Shown: piece after piece, positions 1 through 9,696 of the stretch
How the letters are laid out: each line of letters starts with the position of its first letter
How positions within the stretch are numbered: position 1 is the first letter of the stretch
The notes under the pieces: generated by a model
What the model was told of the DNA's origin: nothing
The model's input: only the letters and a program-made list of their open reading frames with translations
Database searches by the model: none
Made by a program: the position numbers and the translations under genes
Assembly: GCA_022823405.1 (NCBI GenBank)
Contig: JAJDXD010000035.1
Span: 1-33,362, forward strand
DNA from: Gammaproteobacteria bacterium
GTDB lineage: Bacteria > Pseudomonadota > Gammaproteobacteria > Arenicellales > JAJDZL01
Direction of reading: 5' to 3'
DNA: 33,362 nucleotides

Positions 1-236
1 CAAATGTCAATGCTAGGATGTGTTGACATTCGTACTGAATGGGTCGATTCTGTCAATCAGATTGGCTGTTCCAGTTGCCAGCCAAGTCTCCAATTTTGCG
101 AATGCTAGACGTAATTTCTATAGTCGATCAAATTGGATCAGGTAGCAACAACAGTAAGTTTGTTTTTAGAATGCGATTAATGCAAGCCACAATCTGGCAG
201 TAGTTCGTGCTTTTGCAGCTAAGAGACCTTACCAAT
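1..236. other. Non-coding stretch downstream of rplQ
   Basis: I see no gene here. In the direction of rplQ transcription no hairpin followed by a U-run is present, so the alpha operon may read through or end beyond the window. Two inverted repeats are visible: a perfect 8-bp pair at 3-10 and 23-30, and a 6-bp pair (TTGGCT/AGCCAA) at 62-67 and 80-85. TGTCAA or its complement occurs three times (5-10, 23-28, 51-56). Confidence 0.5.
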
Positions 237-623
237 TCAGATCGGTTGATCTTCATCCCAAATTACGTCAGAATCTACCAACTGCACATAGGCCATCGGC
301 GCCGCATCACCGGTACGGTAGCCACACTTCAAGATTCGCATATAGCCGCCCGGGCGTTCTTTGTAGCGCGCCCCCAAGTTGTCGAACAGTTTCTGAACCA
401 TCTCCCGGTCGCGTAAACGATTAAATGCCAATCGACGATTAGCTACACTAGGTTCCTTGGCCAACGTGATAAGCGGTTCAGCAAATCGCCGCAACTCTTT
501 AGCTTTGGGCACAGTTGTCTTAATCTGCTCATGTCGAAACAGAGAAGCAGCCATGTTCCGCATCATGGCTGTTCTGTGGCTCGATGTGCGGTTGAGATGT
601 CTTCCTGATTTTCGGTGTCTCAT
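237..623 (-). CDS. rplQ: 50S ribosomal protein L17
   Basis: Large-subunit protein L17, 128 residues (E. coli 127). The N-terminus [12 protein letters not shown] and the following [16 protein letters not shown] are the family signature, and the basic core is intact. The C-terminal tail after residue 115 is slightly acidic ([12 protein letters not shown]). It starts with ATG 4 bases after the rpoA stop, so it is very likely translated from the same alpha-operon mRNA. It is the last gene of that operon in this window. Confidence 0.98.
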   Translation of the reverse strand: MRHRKSGRHLNRTSSHRTAMMRNMAASLFRHEQIKTTVPKAKELRRFAEPLITLAKEPSVANRRLAFNRLRDREMVQKLFDNLGARYKERPGGYMRILKCGYRTGDAAPMAYVQLVDSDVIWDEDQPI

Positions 624-627
624 TGAT

Positions 628-1653
628 TTAGTCCCCTAAACGGTCCAGATCCAATGTATCTCTGCGTAGCATCATGGGCGGCCAATTTTCTAACTTCTGA
701 CCGAGTTCAAGGTTTCTTTCAGCCAAAACATCTCTAATTTCGTTTAAAGACTTCTTACCCAAGTTGGGAGTTTTCAACAAATCAGTTTCTGACCTCTGAA
801 CAAGATCCCCAATGTAGTGAATCTGTTCCTGTTTTAAACAATTTGCGGAGCGTACAGTCAACTCAAGTTCATCAAGCGGCTTCAGAAGAACTGGATCGAA
901 TTGTGGTTCTTCCTCAACATGCGTGACTTCTTCTGTTTCCTCCAAATTCACAAATGTTGAGATCTGGGTATGCAAAATAGTTGCTGCGAATCGCACAGCT
1001 TCGCCCGGATCAATTGTACCGTTGGTTTCGATGTTCAAAATTAACCGATCCAAATCTGTCCGCTGTTTAACCCGAGCATTTTCAACTGAATAAGAAACAG
1101 TGCGAATTGGTGAGTAGTAAGCATCAACTTTCATCCTTCCAATTTCAGTCCGCTGTCGCTCCTCAGCAGACCTTGGTGCTGCTTCTGCATCCAAAAATCT
1201 GAACCCTACTCCCCGCGTCACAATCAGTTCCATATCCAATTGAGCATCGGTCAACAAATGTGCAATCACATGATTAGGGTCAATAATCTCGACATCGTGA
1301 GATAGTTGAATATCTGCTGCTGTCACCACACAAGGACCGGTTTTGCTTAGAGTTAAGATCGCTTCTTCGCGGTCGCCACTCATTTTGACGGCGAGGCTTT
1401 TCAAGTTAATCAATATTTCGATTACTTCTTCACGAACGCCCTCAAGAACCGTAAATTCGTGCAAAGCCCCCTGAATTGTTGCTTCAGTGATGGCTGCACC
1501 TGGCATGGAGGACAAAAGTATGCGTCGAAGTGCATTGCCCAATGTATGACCAAAACCGCGCTCTAGCGGATCCAGCGTTATTTTGGCGTGCTTCGCATCT
1601 TTCTGTTCAATTTTGATGTTGCGAGGCTTTAAAAATTGTGAAGTATCGTACAT
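628..1653 (-). CDS. rpoA: RNA polymerase alpha subunit
   Basis: Alpha subunit, 341 residues (E. coli 329). The N-terminal domain (about 1-235), which dimerises and nucleates assembly with beta and beta-prime, contains the conserved segment [20 protein letters not shown]. The C-terminal domain (about 255-325) carries [20 protein letters not shown] and [15 protein letters not shown], the helix-hairpin-helix surface that binds UP-element DNA and activators. It ends LENWPP followed by about 15 extra residues absent from E. coli. It lies between rpsD and rplQ, the usual alpha-operon position, and starts with ATG. Confidence 0.98.
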   Translation of the reverse strand: MYDTSQFLKPRNIKIEQKDAKHAKITLDPLERGFGHTLGNALRRILLSSMPGAAITEATIQGALHEFTVLEGVREEVIEILINLKSLAVKMSGDREEAILTLSKTGPCVVTAADIQLSHDVEIIDPNHVIAHLLTDAQLDMELIVTRGVGFRFLDAEAAPRSAEERQRTEIGRMKVDAYYSPIRTVSYSVENARVKQRTDLDRLILNIETNGTIDPGEAVRFAATILHTQISTFVNLEETEEVTHVEEEPQFDPVLLKPLDELELTVRSANCLKQEQIHYIGDLVQRSETDLLKTPNLGKKSLNEIRDVLAERNLELGQKLENWPPMMLRRDTLDLDRLGD

Positions 1654-1683
1654 TTAAACCCTGTGAATAAAAGTGATAACTAC

Positions 1684-2313
1684 TTATTTGGAATAATACC
1701 CAATCACCAGCGTCTCATCAATATCATCTGGTAATTCGCTGCGTTCTGGCATATTCTTGTAAATCCCGCGAAAATTCGTGACATCAACGTCAACCCAAGG
1801 AGGAAAACCGACTCGTTCCGTGACATCAAGTGAATCGGTTATACGTTCCTGAGAACGACTTTTCTCCCTGATTTCTATCGTGTCTCCGGGTTGGACCTCG
1901 TATGAGGGAATATTGACGCGACTGCCATTCACCAATATTGCATTGTGACTGACCAGTTGCCTGGACTCAGCCCGAGTGCAGCCAAAACCCATACGGTAAA
2001 CAACGTTGTCGAGACGCGATTCAAGAATTTGTAGAAGATTGACACCTGTCGAACCCTGACGTCTAGATGCTTCCTTGAAGTGCCGGCGAAATTGCTTTTC
2101 CAATACGCCGTAGGTACGTCTGAGCTTTTGTTTTTCTCTGAGCAACCGACCATAGACTGTTACACGAGGGCGGTGCGAAACGGCTTTCTGCCCTGGTAAC
2201 TTTTCGAAGCGACACTTATCCGTAATTGACCTGAAATCTCCACGACGTTTCAGACCAAGGTCACTTTGCTCGCGCCTTGAGAGCTTACACGTTGGTCCTG
2301 TATATTTAGCCAT
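1684..2313 (-). CDS. rpsD: 30S ribosomal protein S4
   Basis: S4 binds 16S rRNA early in assembly; in E. coli it also represses the alpha operon at the mRNA level. I place the start at the ATG at 2313 ([15 protein letters not shown], 209 residues, E. coli 206), because it is preceded by AAAGGAG at good spacing. The frame extends upstream to a TTG overlapping rpsK, but that adds 14 residues not found in the family. The S4 RNA-binding domain lies at about 98-160 ([14 protein letters not shown]). Only two cysteines are in the N-terminal region, so it looks like the zinc-free form. Confidence 0.97.
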   Translation of the reverse strand: MAKYTGPTCKLSRREQSDLGLKRRGDFRSITDKCRFEKLPGQKAVSHRPRVTVYGRLLREKQKLRRTYGVLEKQFRRHFKEASRRQGSTGVNLLQILESRLDNVVYRMGFGCTRAESRQLVSHNAILVNGSRVNIPSYEVQPGDTIEIREKSRSQERITDSLDVTERVGFPPWVDVDVTNFRGIYKNMPERSELPDDIDETLVIGYYSK

Positions 2314-2324
2314 CCGAAACTCCT

Positions 2325-2717
2325 TTAAGGTCGCCGCTGTTTTGGCGGTCGACAACCATTATGCGGAATGGGTGTAACGTCGGTAATCGTTGACACCTCA
2401 AGACCGGCAGCGTTCAAAGCGCGTACCGCTGAATCACGTCCCGGCCCGGGACCGCAAACCTCTACATCAATGTATTTCATACCCATGTCCAAAGCGCTTT
2501 TCGCACAATCTTCAGAGGCAATCTGTGCGGCAAACGGTGTGCTCTTCCGTGATCCCTTGAAATCCATCTTACCAGCGGTAGACCAGCATAGGACATTGCC
2601 CTGCTTGTCCGTAATGGTGATAATGGTATTGTTGAAGGTTGCGTGAATATGTGCAACCCCCATGCTGACTGTGCGTTTGACTTTGGCTTTACGCTTTCTT
2701 TGCTTTGCTTTTGCCAC
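2325..2717 (-). CDS. rpsK: 30S ribosomal protein S11
   Basis: S11 of the small-subunit platform, 130 residues (E. coli 129). It shows the family core [35 protein letters not shown] and the C-terminal [16 protein letters not shown]. The start codon is GTG, giving [10 protein letters not shown]; no ATG is available at the conserved N-terminus. It lies between rpsM and rpsD as in the E. coli alpha operon, 11 bases behind the rpsM stop. Confidence 0.98.
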   Translation of the reverse strand: MAKAKQRKRKAKVKRTVSMGVAHIHATFNNTIITITDKQGNVLCWSTAGKMDFKGSRKSTPFAAQIASEDCAKSALDMGMKYIDVEVCGPGPGRDSAVRALNAAGLEVSTITDVTPIPHNGCRPPKQRRP

Positions 2718-2728
2718 TGTTCAATTAC

Positions 2729-3097
2729 CTACTTTTTCTTTTTCTTGACCGGTGCTTTTCTCGGACCTTTTCGAGTTCGAGCATTGGTTGAAGTTCGCTG
2801 TCCTCGAACGGGCAATCCACGTCGATGTCTGAGACCTCGATAGCAACCAAGGTCCATCAGCCGCTTTATATTCATTGCAACTTCTCGTCGTAAATCACCT
2901 TCGATTTGATACTTGCCTACCTCAGCGCGTAGCTTTTCCGCCTCTTCGTCAGTCAGATCTCGTACTTTCTTGGATGGCTCAACCTGAGTAATACTGCAAA
3001 TCGATTCTGCAGTCGATAGTCCAATACCGTATATCGACGTTAAAGCGATACGAATGTGTTTCTGTACGGGTAAATTTACCCCTGCTATACGTGCCAA
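2729..3097 (-). CDS. rpsM: 30S ribosomal protein S13
   Basis: S13 of the small-subunit head, contacting the large subunit and P-site tRNA. It is 122 residues (E. coli 118), with N-terminal [10 protein letters not shown], central [20 protein letters not shown] and the lysine-rich tail that reaches the P site (here ending in a run of lysines). The start codon is TTG, supported by the conserved N-terminus and by GGGAG 7 bases upstream. It is the first gene of the alpha operon, following rpmJ. Confidence 0.98.
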   Translation of the reverse strand: MARIAGVNLPVQKHIRIALTSIYGIGLSTAESICSITQVEPSKKVRDLTDEEAEKLRAEVGKYQIEGDLRREVAMNIKRLMDLGCYRGLRHRRGLPVRGQRTSTNARTRKGPRKAPVKKKKK

Positions 3098-3134
3098 AAC
3101 TTTACTCCCAAATTGGCAATAAACTAAAGTTAAT

Positions 3135-3251
3135 TCAGCCTTGTCGCTGTTTGTGTCGCGGGTCGGAAGTGCATTTCACCCTAAGCACACCGTTGCGCTT
3201 GAATATCTTGCAGTTCCGACAAATTTTCTTGACTGAAGCTCTAACTTTCAT
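3135..3251 (-). CDS. rpmJ: 50S ribosomal protein L36
   Basis: This 38-residue gene was found by translating the gap between secY and rpsM. It reads [20 protein letters not shown], then [18 protein letters not shown], followed by TGA. Cys11, Cys14, Cys27 and His33 form the zinc-binding set of the zinc-containing L36 type, and the length equals that of E. coli. It sits 16 bases after the secY stop, its normal place at the end of the spc operon. Confidence 0.97.
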   Translation of the reverse strand: MKVRASVKKICRNCKIFKRNGVLRVKCTSDPRHKQRQG

Positions 3252-3267
3252 TACTTTTCTCCCACTT

Positions 3268-4611
3268 CTATCGGGTCATACCAAATCCGCGAGAAATCGA
3301 AGACTTCTTCAGCAAACTCTCATACTGACGCGACATTAGATGCGATTGCACCTGTGCAATCAAATCCAGCATAACCACCACAATAATCAACAGTGACGTA
3401 CCACCAAAATAAAACGGTACGCTCCACTGAACGACTAAAAACTCTGGAATCAGACAGACAATTACCAGGTAAATTGCACCTGCCAGTGTCAGTCGTGAAA
3501 CGACTGTATCGATGTACTTTAACGTCTGCGAACCTGGACGTACTCCTGGAATGAAAGCACCTGACTTCTTCAAATTGTCCGCCATGTCTTTCGGACTGAA
3601 AACCAGTGCTGTGTAGAAAAAGCAAAAGAACACAATCATTGATGAGTAAATCAACATATAAATCGGCTGTCCTGGACCAATCGCAGTCGATATGTCAGCT
3701 AGCCAGCCCATTCCTTCAGTCTGCCCGAACCAGCTTCCCAGGCTAACTGGAAAGAGAATGATGCTTGAGGCAAAGATTGGTGGAATGACGCCGGACATAT
3801 TTATCTTCAGCGGTAAATGGCTGGTCTGACCCGCAAGCATTTTGCGCCCTTGCTGACGCTGTGCATAATTCACTGTAATTCTGCGTTGTCCCCTTTCAAA
3901 GAACACCACACAACCCGTAACAAAAACCGCACCAACAAACAACACCAACACACCGATTGGAGTAAAAGCTCCAGTTCTTGCGAGTTCCAGCGTACCAGCT
4001 ACTGCCGATGGCAAGCCCGCAACAATACTTGCAAAGATCAATAGTGAAATACCATTTCCAATTCCGCGTTCAGTAGTTTGTTCTCCTAACCACACCAGAA
4101 ACATCGTACCTGTAACAAGAGCTGCCACAGTCGATAACTTAAAGCCCAGTCCAGGTGTCAAAACGACTGCACTTCCGCCAGCAACCTGACCTTCGATTGC
4201 AATCGCAATGCCCAGTCCCTGGAAAGTCGCAAGCAGCACAGTTCCATAGCGGGTGTACTCCGTAATCTTTCGCCGACCTGCTTCACCCTCTTTCTTTAGC
4301 TGTTCCAACTGCGGAATCACTGCGCTCATCATCTGCATGATGATAGATGCTGAAATATATGGCATCACACCCAATGCGAATACAGACAACCTCGATAGAG
4401 CACCACCAGAAAACACGTTAAAGATATCAACGATCGAACCACGGGTTTGTTCAAACAGTGCCGCTACCGCAACCGGGTCCACACCAGGAACAGGAACATG
4501 AGTTCCTAACCGAAAAACGACCATCGCACCCAACACAAAGAGCACCCTCATTTTCAACTCACTAAGGGTGCCGAGTCCAGGCAATCGGCGTGATGCTAAT
4601 GGTGCAGCCAT
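3268..4611 (-). CDS. secY: Protein translocase subunit SecY
   Basis: SecY forms the protein-conducting channel of the inner-membrane Sec translocon with SecE (also encoded here) and SecG. It has 447 residues (E. coli 443). Ten hydrophobic segments can be followed, beginning after [17 protein letters not shown]. The plug-region motif [19 protein letters not shown], the cytoplasmic loop [17 protein letters not shown] and the late loop [10 protein letters not shown] that contacts SecA and ribosomes are all present. It lies between rplO and rpmJ, as in E. coli, and starts with ATG. Confidence 0.98.
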   Translation of the reverse strand: MAAPLASRRLPGLGTLSELKMRVLFVLGAMVVFRLGTHVPVPGVDPVAVAALFEQTRGSIVDIFNVFSGGALSRLSVFALGVMPYISASIIMQMMSAVIPQLEQLKKEGEAGRRKITEYTRYGTVLLATFQGLGIAIAIEGQVAGGSAVVLTPGLGFKLSTVAALVTGTMFLVWLGEQTTERGIGNGISLLIFASIVAGLPSAVAGTLELARTGAFTPIGVLVLFVGAVFVTGCVVFFERGQRRITVNYAQRQQGRKMLAGQTSHLPLKINMSGVIPPIFASSIILFPVSLGSWFGQTEGMGWLADISTAIGPGQPIYMLIYSSMIVFFCFFYTALVFSPKDMADNLKKSGAFIPGVRPGSQTLKYIDTVVSRLTLAGAIYLVIVCLIPEFLVVQWSVPFYFGGTSLLIIVVVMLDLIAQVQSHLMSRQYESLLKKSSISRGFGMTR

Positions 4612-4615
4612 GAAA

Positions 4616-5083
4616 TTACTCTTCTATCGTTCCCTTCGCAGCGACAATTGCTGCTCGTGCACCTTTAGAGACTGCGATTCCTTTCAGGTTTACCTTATGT
4701 TCAAGTTCGCCTGAGAGAATAATCTTTGCCCGCAGTGCTTTGACTGAAACAATTCCCTTGGATTTCAGCAAAGCGAGATCAACAGTCTCACCTGCAAACT
4801 GATTAAGCTCTCTCAATCGAACTTCGGCACAAGAGTGTGGTGTCATTGAGTGGAAGCCTCGCTTCGGTAAACGACGAGCGATTGGCATTTGTCCACCTTC
4901 AAAACCTGGTCTCACACCACCTCCCGAACGAGAGTTCTGACCCTTGTCACCGCGTCCGCAGGTACTTCCGAATGTAGATCCAGCTCCTCTACCCACTCTT
5001 TTGCGACGCTTACGTGCGCCAGGGGTGCTTACCAGTCTGATCCGCGAACCCATTCGACTTTCCTGAATCTCTTCGGTAGTCAT
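4616..5083 (-). CDS. rplO: 50S ribosomal protein L15
   Basis: L15, 155 residues (E. coli 144), a late-assembly protein of the large subunit. It has the glycine- and arginine-rich N-terminal segment [20 protein letters not shown] and [15 protein letters not shown], then a globular C-terminal part. The ATG overlaps the rpmD stop by one base (TGATG), with GAGGAG just upstream inside rpmD, which indicates translational coupling. The first 11 residues ([11 protein letters not shown]) are longer than in E. coli. Confidence 0.97.
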   Translation of the reverse strand: MTTEEIQESRMGSRIRLVSTPGARKRRKRVGRGAGSTFGSTCGRGDKGQNSRSGGGVRPGFEGGQMPIARRLPKRGFHSMTPHSCAEVRLRELNQFAGETVDLALLKSKGIVSVKALRAKIILSGELEHKVNLKGIAVSKGARAAIVAAKGTIEE

Positions 5084-5280
5084 CAGGCAATCTCCTCAAA
5101 GTCAACCATGTAAGAAACCTTTCGAATCATGCCGCGAATTTCAGGTGTATCCTCAAGCTCGCGCGTGTCATTGATTCGGCGAAGTCCAAGTCCGCGCACA
5201 CAAGCTTTATGTTTCTTCAAACGTCCGATCGTACTACGCACGAGTTTAACGCGTAACTTTCCAGTTGTTTTTGTATTCAT
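5083..5280 (-). CDS. rpmD: 50S ribosomal protein L30
   Basis: L30, 65 residues from the ATG at 5280 (E. coli 59). The core [26 protein letters not shown] and DTPEIRGMI is typical. A TTG four codons upstream could extend it, but that adds nothing conserved. I see no strong ribosome-binding site, so translation may depend on coupling to rpsE. Its stop codon overlaps the rplO start. Confidence 0.95.
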   Translation of the reverse strand: MNTKTTGKLRVKLVRSTIGRLKKHKACVRGLGLRRINDTRELEDTPEIRGMIRKVSYMVDFEEIA

Positions 5281-5309
5281 ATTTAAAATCAAATATTCAA
5301 AGAGTCTAA

Positions 5310-5819
5310 TCAGAAAACTTCGTATACACTCTTTGACCGTTTATTTGCAACTTCTTGTGGGCTTTGTATTGACGCCAACCCATTCAAAGTAGCCCGGGCC
5401 ACATTAATCGAATTAGTCGTTCCAACTACCTTCGCCAGTACATCCTCTACACCTGCCGCTTCAAATATGAGACGCATGGTGTCACCTGCGATAATTCCAG
5501 TACCCGCGGACGCTGGACGAATAACCACTTTGGCAGCGCCGTGGCGGCCGATTACAGGGTACTGCAGTGTTCTACCCTTTAGGTGAACCTGAATCATGTT
5601 CCGTCGGGCTTTTTCGGACGACTTTTGTGCGGCTAGTGGAACTTCTCGAGCTTTTCCTACACCAATACCGACTTTGCCATTACCGTCACCAACAACAGTC
5701 AGAGCTGAAAATCCAAAAATACGGCCACCCTTGACCACTTTCGAAACTCGGCGAACCTTGATCAACTGTTCTTTTAATCCTTCGCCGCTCTGATTGCTTT
5801 GTTGTTCACTAATTGCCAT
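5310..5819 (-). CDS. rpsE: 30S ribosomal protein S5
   Basis: S5, 169 residues (E. coli 167), involved in decoding fidelity and mRNA unwinding at the entry channel. The N-terminal double-stranded-RNA-binding-like domain has [20 protein letters not shown] and [16 protein letters not shown]. The C-terminal domain has [20 protein letters not shown] choose the ATG at 5819 (MAISEQQ), preceded by AAGGA; a TTG two codons upstream is also open. It lies between rplR and rpmD. Confidence 0.97.
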   Translation of the reverse strand: MAISEQQSNQSGEGLKEQLIKVRRVSKVVKGGRIFGFSALTVVGDGNGKVGIGVGKAREVPLAAQKSSEKARRNMIQVHLKGRTLQYPVIGRHGAAKVVIRPASAGTGIIAGDTMRLIFEAAGVEDVLAKVVGTTNSINVARATLNGLASIQSPQEVANKRSKSVYEVF

Positions 5820-5838
5820 ATTCAATCAATCCTTGTCA

Positions 5839-6198
5839 CTAAATCGCCAGCCCGGCTTCGCGTGCTGATTCGGCCAATTGTTTGACACGTCCATGATATC
5901 GATGGCCTGAACGGTCAAACCCAATTTTGCCGATATCTGCTTCAAGTGCACGTTGTGCAATGGTGGTGCCAACTAATTTCGCTGCTTCAACATTGCCACC
6001 AGTTTTCAGTTGTTTGCGAATATCTGGTTCAACAGTAGAAGCACTGGCCAGAGTTTGCTGTCCATCTGCTGAAATAATTTGTGCATAGATGTGTCGTGAA
6101 GAACGATAGACACACAAACGGTTCTTGTGATGTAATCGCAACTTCGCCCTCGTTCTACGAGCCCGTTGCAGTCGCTTGGTTTTCTTATCGGATGCCAT
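5839..6198 (-). CDS. rplR: 50S ribosomal protein L18
   Basis: L18 binds 5S rRNA in the central protuberance together with L5 and L25. It has 119 residues (E. coli 117). Conserved parts are the basic N-terminus (RLQRARRTRAKLR), the strand SSRHIYAQIIS, and the C-terminal FDRSGHRYHGRVKQLAESAR. The ATG follows the rplF stop with no intervening base, which points to coupled translation. Confidence 0.98.
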   Translation of the reverse strand: MASDKKTKRLQRARRTRAKLRLHHKNRLCVYRSSRHIYAQIISADGQQTLASASTVEPDIRKQLKTGGNVEAAKLVGTTIAQRALEADIGKIGFDRSGHRYHGRVKQLAESAREAGLAI

Positions 6199-6747
6199 TT
6201 ATCCTACACTCTTAGCCTGTTTCCTACGCACCCATTCATCCGAGTATCGAACTCCCTTACCTTTGTAAGGCTCCACTGGACGCATTCTGCGTATATCTGC
6301 CGCAACCTGACCAACCACCTGTTTATCGTGTCCGTGTACAACCATCTCGACCTGCGAACTGGTTTCAGATTTGATTTCAAATGAAACACCATCTGGCGCT
6401 TGATATTCAATCGGATGCGAATATCCCAACGAAAACTTCGCAGTTGACTGATTCACCTGGACTCGATACCCAGTTCCAACCAAAGTTAGCTCCTTACGAA
6501 ATCCAGTACTAACACCAGTAACCATGTTATTCACCAGTGAACGTATCGTTCCAGACATTGCTCGGGAATACTGGCTTGAATTGCGTGCAGTAACTTTAAT
6601 CAATCCGTTTTCGTTTTCTACCTTTACCAAAGGATGAATTGACATATGCAATTCACCTTTGGGTCCTTTGGCAGTAATGTCTCGGGCTGACAAATCAATA
6701 GTGACACCATTCGGGATCACAACCGGTTCTTTGGCAATTCTGGACAC
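6199..6747 (-). CDS. rplF: 50S ribosomal protein L6
   Basis: L6, 182 residues (E. coli 177), near the sarcin-ricin loop and factor-binding site. It contains the two L6 repeats, with N-terminal SRIAKEPVVIPNGV, central TLVGTGYRVQ and the C-terminal EPYKGKGVRY followed by a basic tail. The start codon is GTG, preceded by GAGG at about 9 bases. It lies between rpsH and rplR. Confidence 0.98.
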   Translation of the reverse strand: MSRIAKEPVVIPNGVTIDLSARDITAKGPKGELHMSIHPLVKVENENGLIKVTARNSSQYSRAMSGTIRSLVNNMVTGVSTGFRKELTLVGTGYRVQVNQSTAKFSLGYSHPIEYQAPDGVSFEIKSETSSQVEMVVHGHDKQVVGQVAADIRRMRPVEPYKGKGVRYSDEWVRRKQAKSVG

Positions 6748-6761
6748 GCTAATCCACCTCT

Positions 6762-7157
6762 TTAACTGACTGTACAGAGGACTTCGCCGCCAATATTCAT
6801 GTGCTTGGCTGTCTTTGCAGTCATAATCCCCTTCGATGTTGATACGATTGTCACACCAAGACCCGCATTGACAAGTGGCATATTGTCAATACTTCTATAA
6901 ACTCGTCTTCCAGGCTTGCTAACTCGTTCAAGCGTATCAATAACCGGCCGGCCCTGATAGTATTTCAGATCGATACTCAAAATCGCTTTACCAGTATCAG
7001 AACTGTTAGAAAAACCGCGGATATAGCCTTCTTTTTGTAATACATCGGCTATTTCGCGCTTAATCCTGGAATCGGGCATCGATACACTCGCGTGAGACGC
7101 TCTCGAAGCATTTCGAATTCGAGTCAGCATATCTGCGATTGGGTCAGTCATTGCCAT
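6762..7157 (-). CDS. rpsH: 30S ribosomal protein S8
   Basis: S8, 131 residues (E. coli 130), binds the central domain of 16S rRNA; in E. coli it also represses the spc operon. It has the signature MTDPIADMLTRIRNASRA at the N-terminus and GLGVTIVSTSKGIMT and GGEVLCTVS at the C-terminus. I keep the first ATG (MAMTDPIAD) because GGAG lies 10 bases upstream and E. coli has the same two-residue lead. Confidence 0.98.
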   Translation of the reverse strand: MAMTDPIADMLTRIRNASRASHASVSMPDSRIKREIADVLQKEGYIRGFSNSSDTGKAILSIDLKYYQGRPVIDTLERVSKPGRRVYRSIDNMPLVNAGLGVTIVSTSKGIMTAKTAKHMNIGGEVLCTVS

Positions 7158-7199
7158 TAGTCAATATCTCCGTCAATTCGTTTCCTTGCCGATACAACA

Positions 7200-7505
7200 T
7201 TACCAACTTGCCTTGGTAGCACCTGGTGCTTCACCTTTCATGATCACCTCGCGTAGCTTGTTGCGCCCCAAGCCAAAGCGTCGGTAATAACCGCGTGGTC
7301 GTCCCGTGAGTGCGCAACGATTACGCTGTCGATTCGGATTACTGTCCCGCGGCAGTTTTTGAAGATCCATTACAGCTTCCAGACGTTCTTCCATAGAAAG
7401 ATCTGGATCAATAACCCTTTTTTTCAGTAAGGCTCTCTTTTCACTGTATCGCTTACAGAGTTTCTGCCGTTTGACTTCACGAGCCAGCATGGATTTTTTT
7501 GCCAT
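7200..7505 (-). CDS. rpsN: 30S ribosomal protein S14
   Basis: S14, 101 residues, the long zinc-free form typical of Proteobacteria (identical in length to E. coli). The C-terminal core [20 protein letters not shown] has a single Cys instead of the CxxC pairs of the short type. The ATG lies two bases after the rplE stop, and the order rplE-rpsN-rpsH is that of the E. coli spc operon. Confidence 0.98.
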   Translation of the reverse strand: MAKKSMLAREVKRQKLCKRYSEKRALLKKRVIDPDLSMEERLEAVMDLQKLPRDSNPNRQRNRCALTGRPRGYYRRFGLGRNKLREVIMKGEAPGATKASW

Positions 7506-7507
7506 AG

Positions 7508-8071
7508 CTAATTCTGCCTAAGTGGAAAACTAAAGCCACGCAACAATGCAGCAGCTTCTTCATCAGTTCGTGCCGATGTTGTGATCGTAATGTTCATGCC
7601 ACGAATGACATCAACATTGTCATAGTTAATTTCAGGGAACACAATCTGTTCCTTGATTCCGAATGAATAATTCCCCTGCCCATCGAACGCTTTAGCAGAC
7701 AGCCCACGAAAGTCTCTAATTCGTGGGATAGCGATTGAAATCAGCCGATCCAGAAACTCGTACATTCGATTTCTTCTCAGCGTGACCATACACCCTACTT
7801 CGAAACCTTCACGAATTTTGAATGCTGCAATGGCCTTTCGTGCTTTAGTCACTACCGGTTTCTGACCGGCGATCTGCTGCATGTCAGTCACAGCATTGGT
7901 TACCAGGTTTTTGTCCTTTTTCACTACTGAATCACCGAGCCCCATGTTCAGGGTGATTTTCGTAACGCGCGGCACCTGCATCGCGTTTTCATAATTGAAT
8001 TCATCCTTAAGACGACTAAATAATTCGTCTTTGTAGAACTGCTCAAGTCTTGGAGTTGCGTCGTTTGCCAT
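7508..8071 (-). CDS. rplE: 50S ribosomal protein L5
   Basis: L5, 187 residues (E. coli 179), binds 5S rRNA and contacts P-site tRNA from the central protuberance. It has [15 protein letters not shown] near residue 35, [20 protein letters not shown], and the C-terminal [20 protein letters not shown]. It begins with ATG 7 bases after the rplX stop. Confidence 0.98.
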   Translation of the reverse strand: MANDATPRLEQFYKDELFSRLKDEFNYENAMQVPRVTKITLNMGLGDSVVKKDKNLVTNAVTDMQQIAGQKPVVTKARKAIAAFKIREGFEVGCMVTLRRNRMYEFLDRLISIAIPRIRDFRGLSAKAFDGQGNYSFGIKEQIVFPEINYDNVDVIRGMNITITTSARTDEEAAALLRGFSFPLRQN

Positions 8072-8078
8072 CTCGCCT

Positions 8079-8399
8079 CTAATCTGTCAGTACTTCGCCA
8101 TTTGATTTGAAATAACGCACCTTGGTGCCATCTGCTAGAAATTTGAACCCAACCCTGTCCCCCTTGTTTGTTGAAGGGTTGTAAACCGCTAAATTTGACA
8201 ACTGAATGGGGGCCTCCTTGGAAAGAATCCCACCCGCCTGTTGAGCATTCGGATTCGGTCGTGTGTGTCGTTTTACGACATTTATGTCATTTACGCGAGC
8301 TTTCTTGCCATCCGAACTGATGTCCAGTACAGTTCCCCGCTTACCGCGGTCTTTGCCCGCAAGTACAATGACATCATCGCCTTTCTTGATCTTGTTCAT
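8079..8399 (-). CDS. rplX: 50S ribosomal protein L24
   Basis: L24, 106 residues (E. coli 104), an assembly initiator of the large subunit. The KOW motif is at the N-terminus ([18 protein letters not shown]), followed by [16 protein letters not shown] sequence ([20 protein letters not shown]). It lies between rplN and rplE, starting with ATG. In E. coli the S8 repression site spans the rplX-rplE junction; I did not find a clear copy of that fold by eye. Confidence 0.98.
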   Translation of the reverse strand: MNKIKKGDDVIVLAGKDRGKRGTVLDISSDGKKARVNDINVVKRHTRPNPNAQQAGGILSKEAPIQLSNLAVYNPSTNKGDRVGFKFLADGTKVRYFKSNGEVLTD

Positions 8400-8409
8400 C
8401 TTCAGTTCA

Positions 8410-8778
8410 CTAAATTACTTCAGGTGCCAAAGAAACAATTCGCATGAATTTCTCTTGTCTGAGTTCGCGTGTGACCGGGCCAAAAATACGTGTACCAACT
8501 GGCATGTGCTGAGCGTTCAGTAAAACAACGGCATTTCGGTCAAATCGGATTAGTGAACCGTCTCGACGTCGGACGCCTTTTCTGGTTCTGACTACCACTG
8601 CATAAAACACATCACCTTTGCGCACGCGACTATTCGGAATTGCTTCCTTGATCGTAATGCGAATAATGTCACCAATTCCCGCATATCTTCGCTTGGACCC
8701 ACCTAGCACTTTAATACACTGAACCCGTTTGGCTCCGCTGTTGTCTGCCACATCAAGCATGGTCTGCATCTGAATCAT
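8410..8778 (-). CDS. rplN: 50S ribosomal protein L14
   Basis: L14, 122 residues (E. coli 123), at the subunit interface. It shows [38 protein letters not shown], and [20 protein letters not shown] at the C-terminus. It is the first gene of the spc operon by E. coli order. Only 25 bases separate it from rpsQ, with no visible promoter or terminator, so S10 and spc are probably cotranscribed. Confidence 0.98.
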   Translation of the reverse strand: MIQMQTMLDVADNSGAKRVQCIKVLGGSKRRYAGIGDIIRITIKEAIPNSRVRKGDVFYAVVVRTRKGVRRRDGSLIRFDRNAVVLLNAQHMPVGTRIFGPVTRELRQEKFMRIVSLAPEVI

Positions 8779-8803
8779 TACACTGCAACCTCAGGTTTGG
8801 TTC

Positions 8804-9067
8804 TTATTTGCTTTCCAAAATCTTGACTAGTCGCCAACTCTTTGTGCGCGATATTGGACGGCACTCTTCGATCAGCACTTTGTCATTTTCCTTGCAGCTG
8901 TTATTTTCATCATGCGCATGTAGCTTAGTGATACGCTTGACGTACTTGCGATACAGCGGGTGAGGAATTTTACGGACGATCGATACTGTGATCGTCTTGT
9001 CCATGCGTGCGCTGGTTACCACACCAGGAATCGAACGCGTTTTCTTGGCAGTTGTAGTCTCTTCCAT
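8804..9067 (-). CDS. rpsQ: 30S ribosomal protein S17
   Basis: S17, 87 residues from the ATG at 9067 (E. coli 84). It has the OB-fold core [20 protein letters not shown] and [20 protein letters not shown], then [17 protein letters not shown]. An upstream in-frame ATG at 9091 would add eight residues and overlap rpmC by 23 bases. I prefer 9067, one base after the rpmC stop (TAACATG). Neither start has a strong ribosome-binding site. Confidence 0.96.
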   Translation of the reverse strand: MEETTTAKKTRSIPGVVTSARMDKTITVSIVRKIPHPLYRKYVKRITKLHAHDENNSCKENDKVLIEECRPISRTKSWRLVKILESK

Positions 9068-9068
9068 G

Positions 9069-9266
9069 TTATCCGGCACGTTTCTGTTCATTCATAACCG
9101 TTTTGATACGGGCGATATCTCGTTTCACATCGCGAAATTTTGCTACATCCGCGAACTGCCCGGTTCGGTACTGAATTCGAATTTCCAATTGTGTACGACG
9201 CAATTCAATGAGCTGCTTTTGCAACTCTTCTTGCGAACTATTGCGCAACTCGCTCGCCTTGTTCAC
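9069..9266 (-). CDS. rpmC: 50S ribosomal protein L29
   Basis: L29, 65 residues (E. coli 63), at the peptide exit tunnel, where it forms part of the site for trigger factor and SRP. It is two helices with [20 protein letters not shown] and the C-terminal [20 protein letters not shown]. The start codon is GTG within GTGA, overlapping the rplP stop by four bases, a typical coupling arrangement. Confidence 0.97.
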   Translation of the reverse strand: MNKASELRNSSQEELQKQLIELRRTQLEIRIQYRTGQFADVAKFRDVKRDIARIKTVMNEQKRAG

Positions 9267-9679
9267 AGCAGCCCCTGTCGTTTTGCAAATGTTGTTTGTA
9301 CTGAAAACTTGGCACTCGCCCGACGAAAGGCTTCGCGAGCCATGGCTTCAGATACACCTTCTATTTCGTAAAGCATGTGTCCGGGCTTGACAACAAATAC
9401 CCAGTACTCTGGATTACCCTTACCCTTTCCCATTCTTACTTCAAGCGGTTTCTTCGAAACAGGTTTGTCCGGAAAAATGCGAATCCAAAGTTTTCCGCCT
9501 CTTCTGACATACCGGTTGATTGCCCGACGACCTGCTTCAATCTCTCTTGCCGTGATTCGTCCACGCGTTGTTGCCTTGAGTCCATATTCGCCGAAACTAA
9601 CTTGGTTACCGCGAGTTGCAAGGCCACGATTTCGGCCTTTTTGCTGTTTTCTGAATTTTGTACGTTTGGGTTGCAGCAT
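9263..9679 (-). CDS. rplP: 50S ribosomal protein L16
   Basis: L16, 138 residues (E. coli 136), near the peptidyl transferase centre. It has [29 protein letters not shown] and [18 protein letters not shown]. The arginine in EVRMGKGKG corresponds to the residue hydroxylated in E. coli. It lies between rpsC and rpmC, starting with ATG. Confidence 0.98.
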   Translation of the reverse strand: MLQPKRTKFRKQQKGRNRGLATRGNQVSFGEYGLKATTRGRITAREIEAGRRAINRYVRRGGKLWIRIFPDKPVSKKPLEVRMGKGKGNPEYWVFVVKPGHMLYEIEGVSEAMAREAFRRASAKFSVQTTFAKRQGLL

Positions 9680-9696
9680 TGTTCAATCCACCTGCC

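Noticed and set aside
28..56. TTGACA at 51-56 (minus strand) as a promoter leading out of the window
   Set aside because: The hexamer 17 bases downstream is ACGAAT, a poor -10, so I did not list it as a promoter.
8804..9091. Longer rpsQ start at 9091
   Set aside because: It adds eight residues without family support and overlaps rpmC by 23 bases; the ATG at 9067 is one base after the rpmC stop and gives the usual length.
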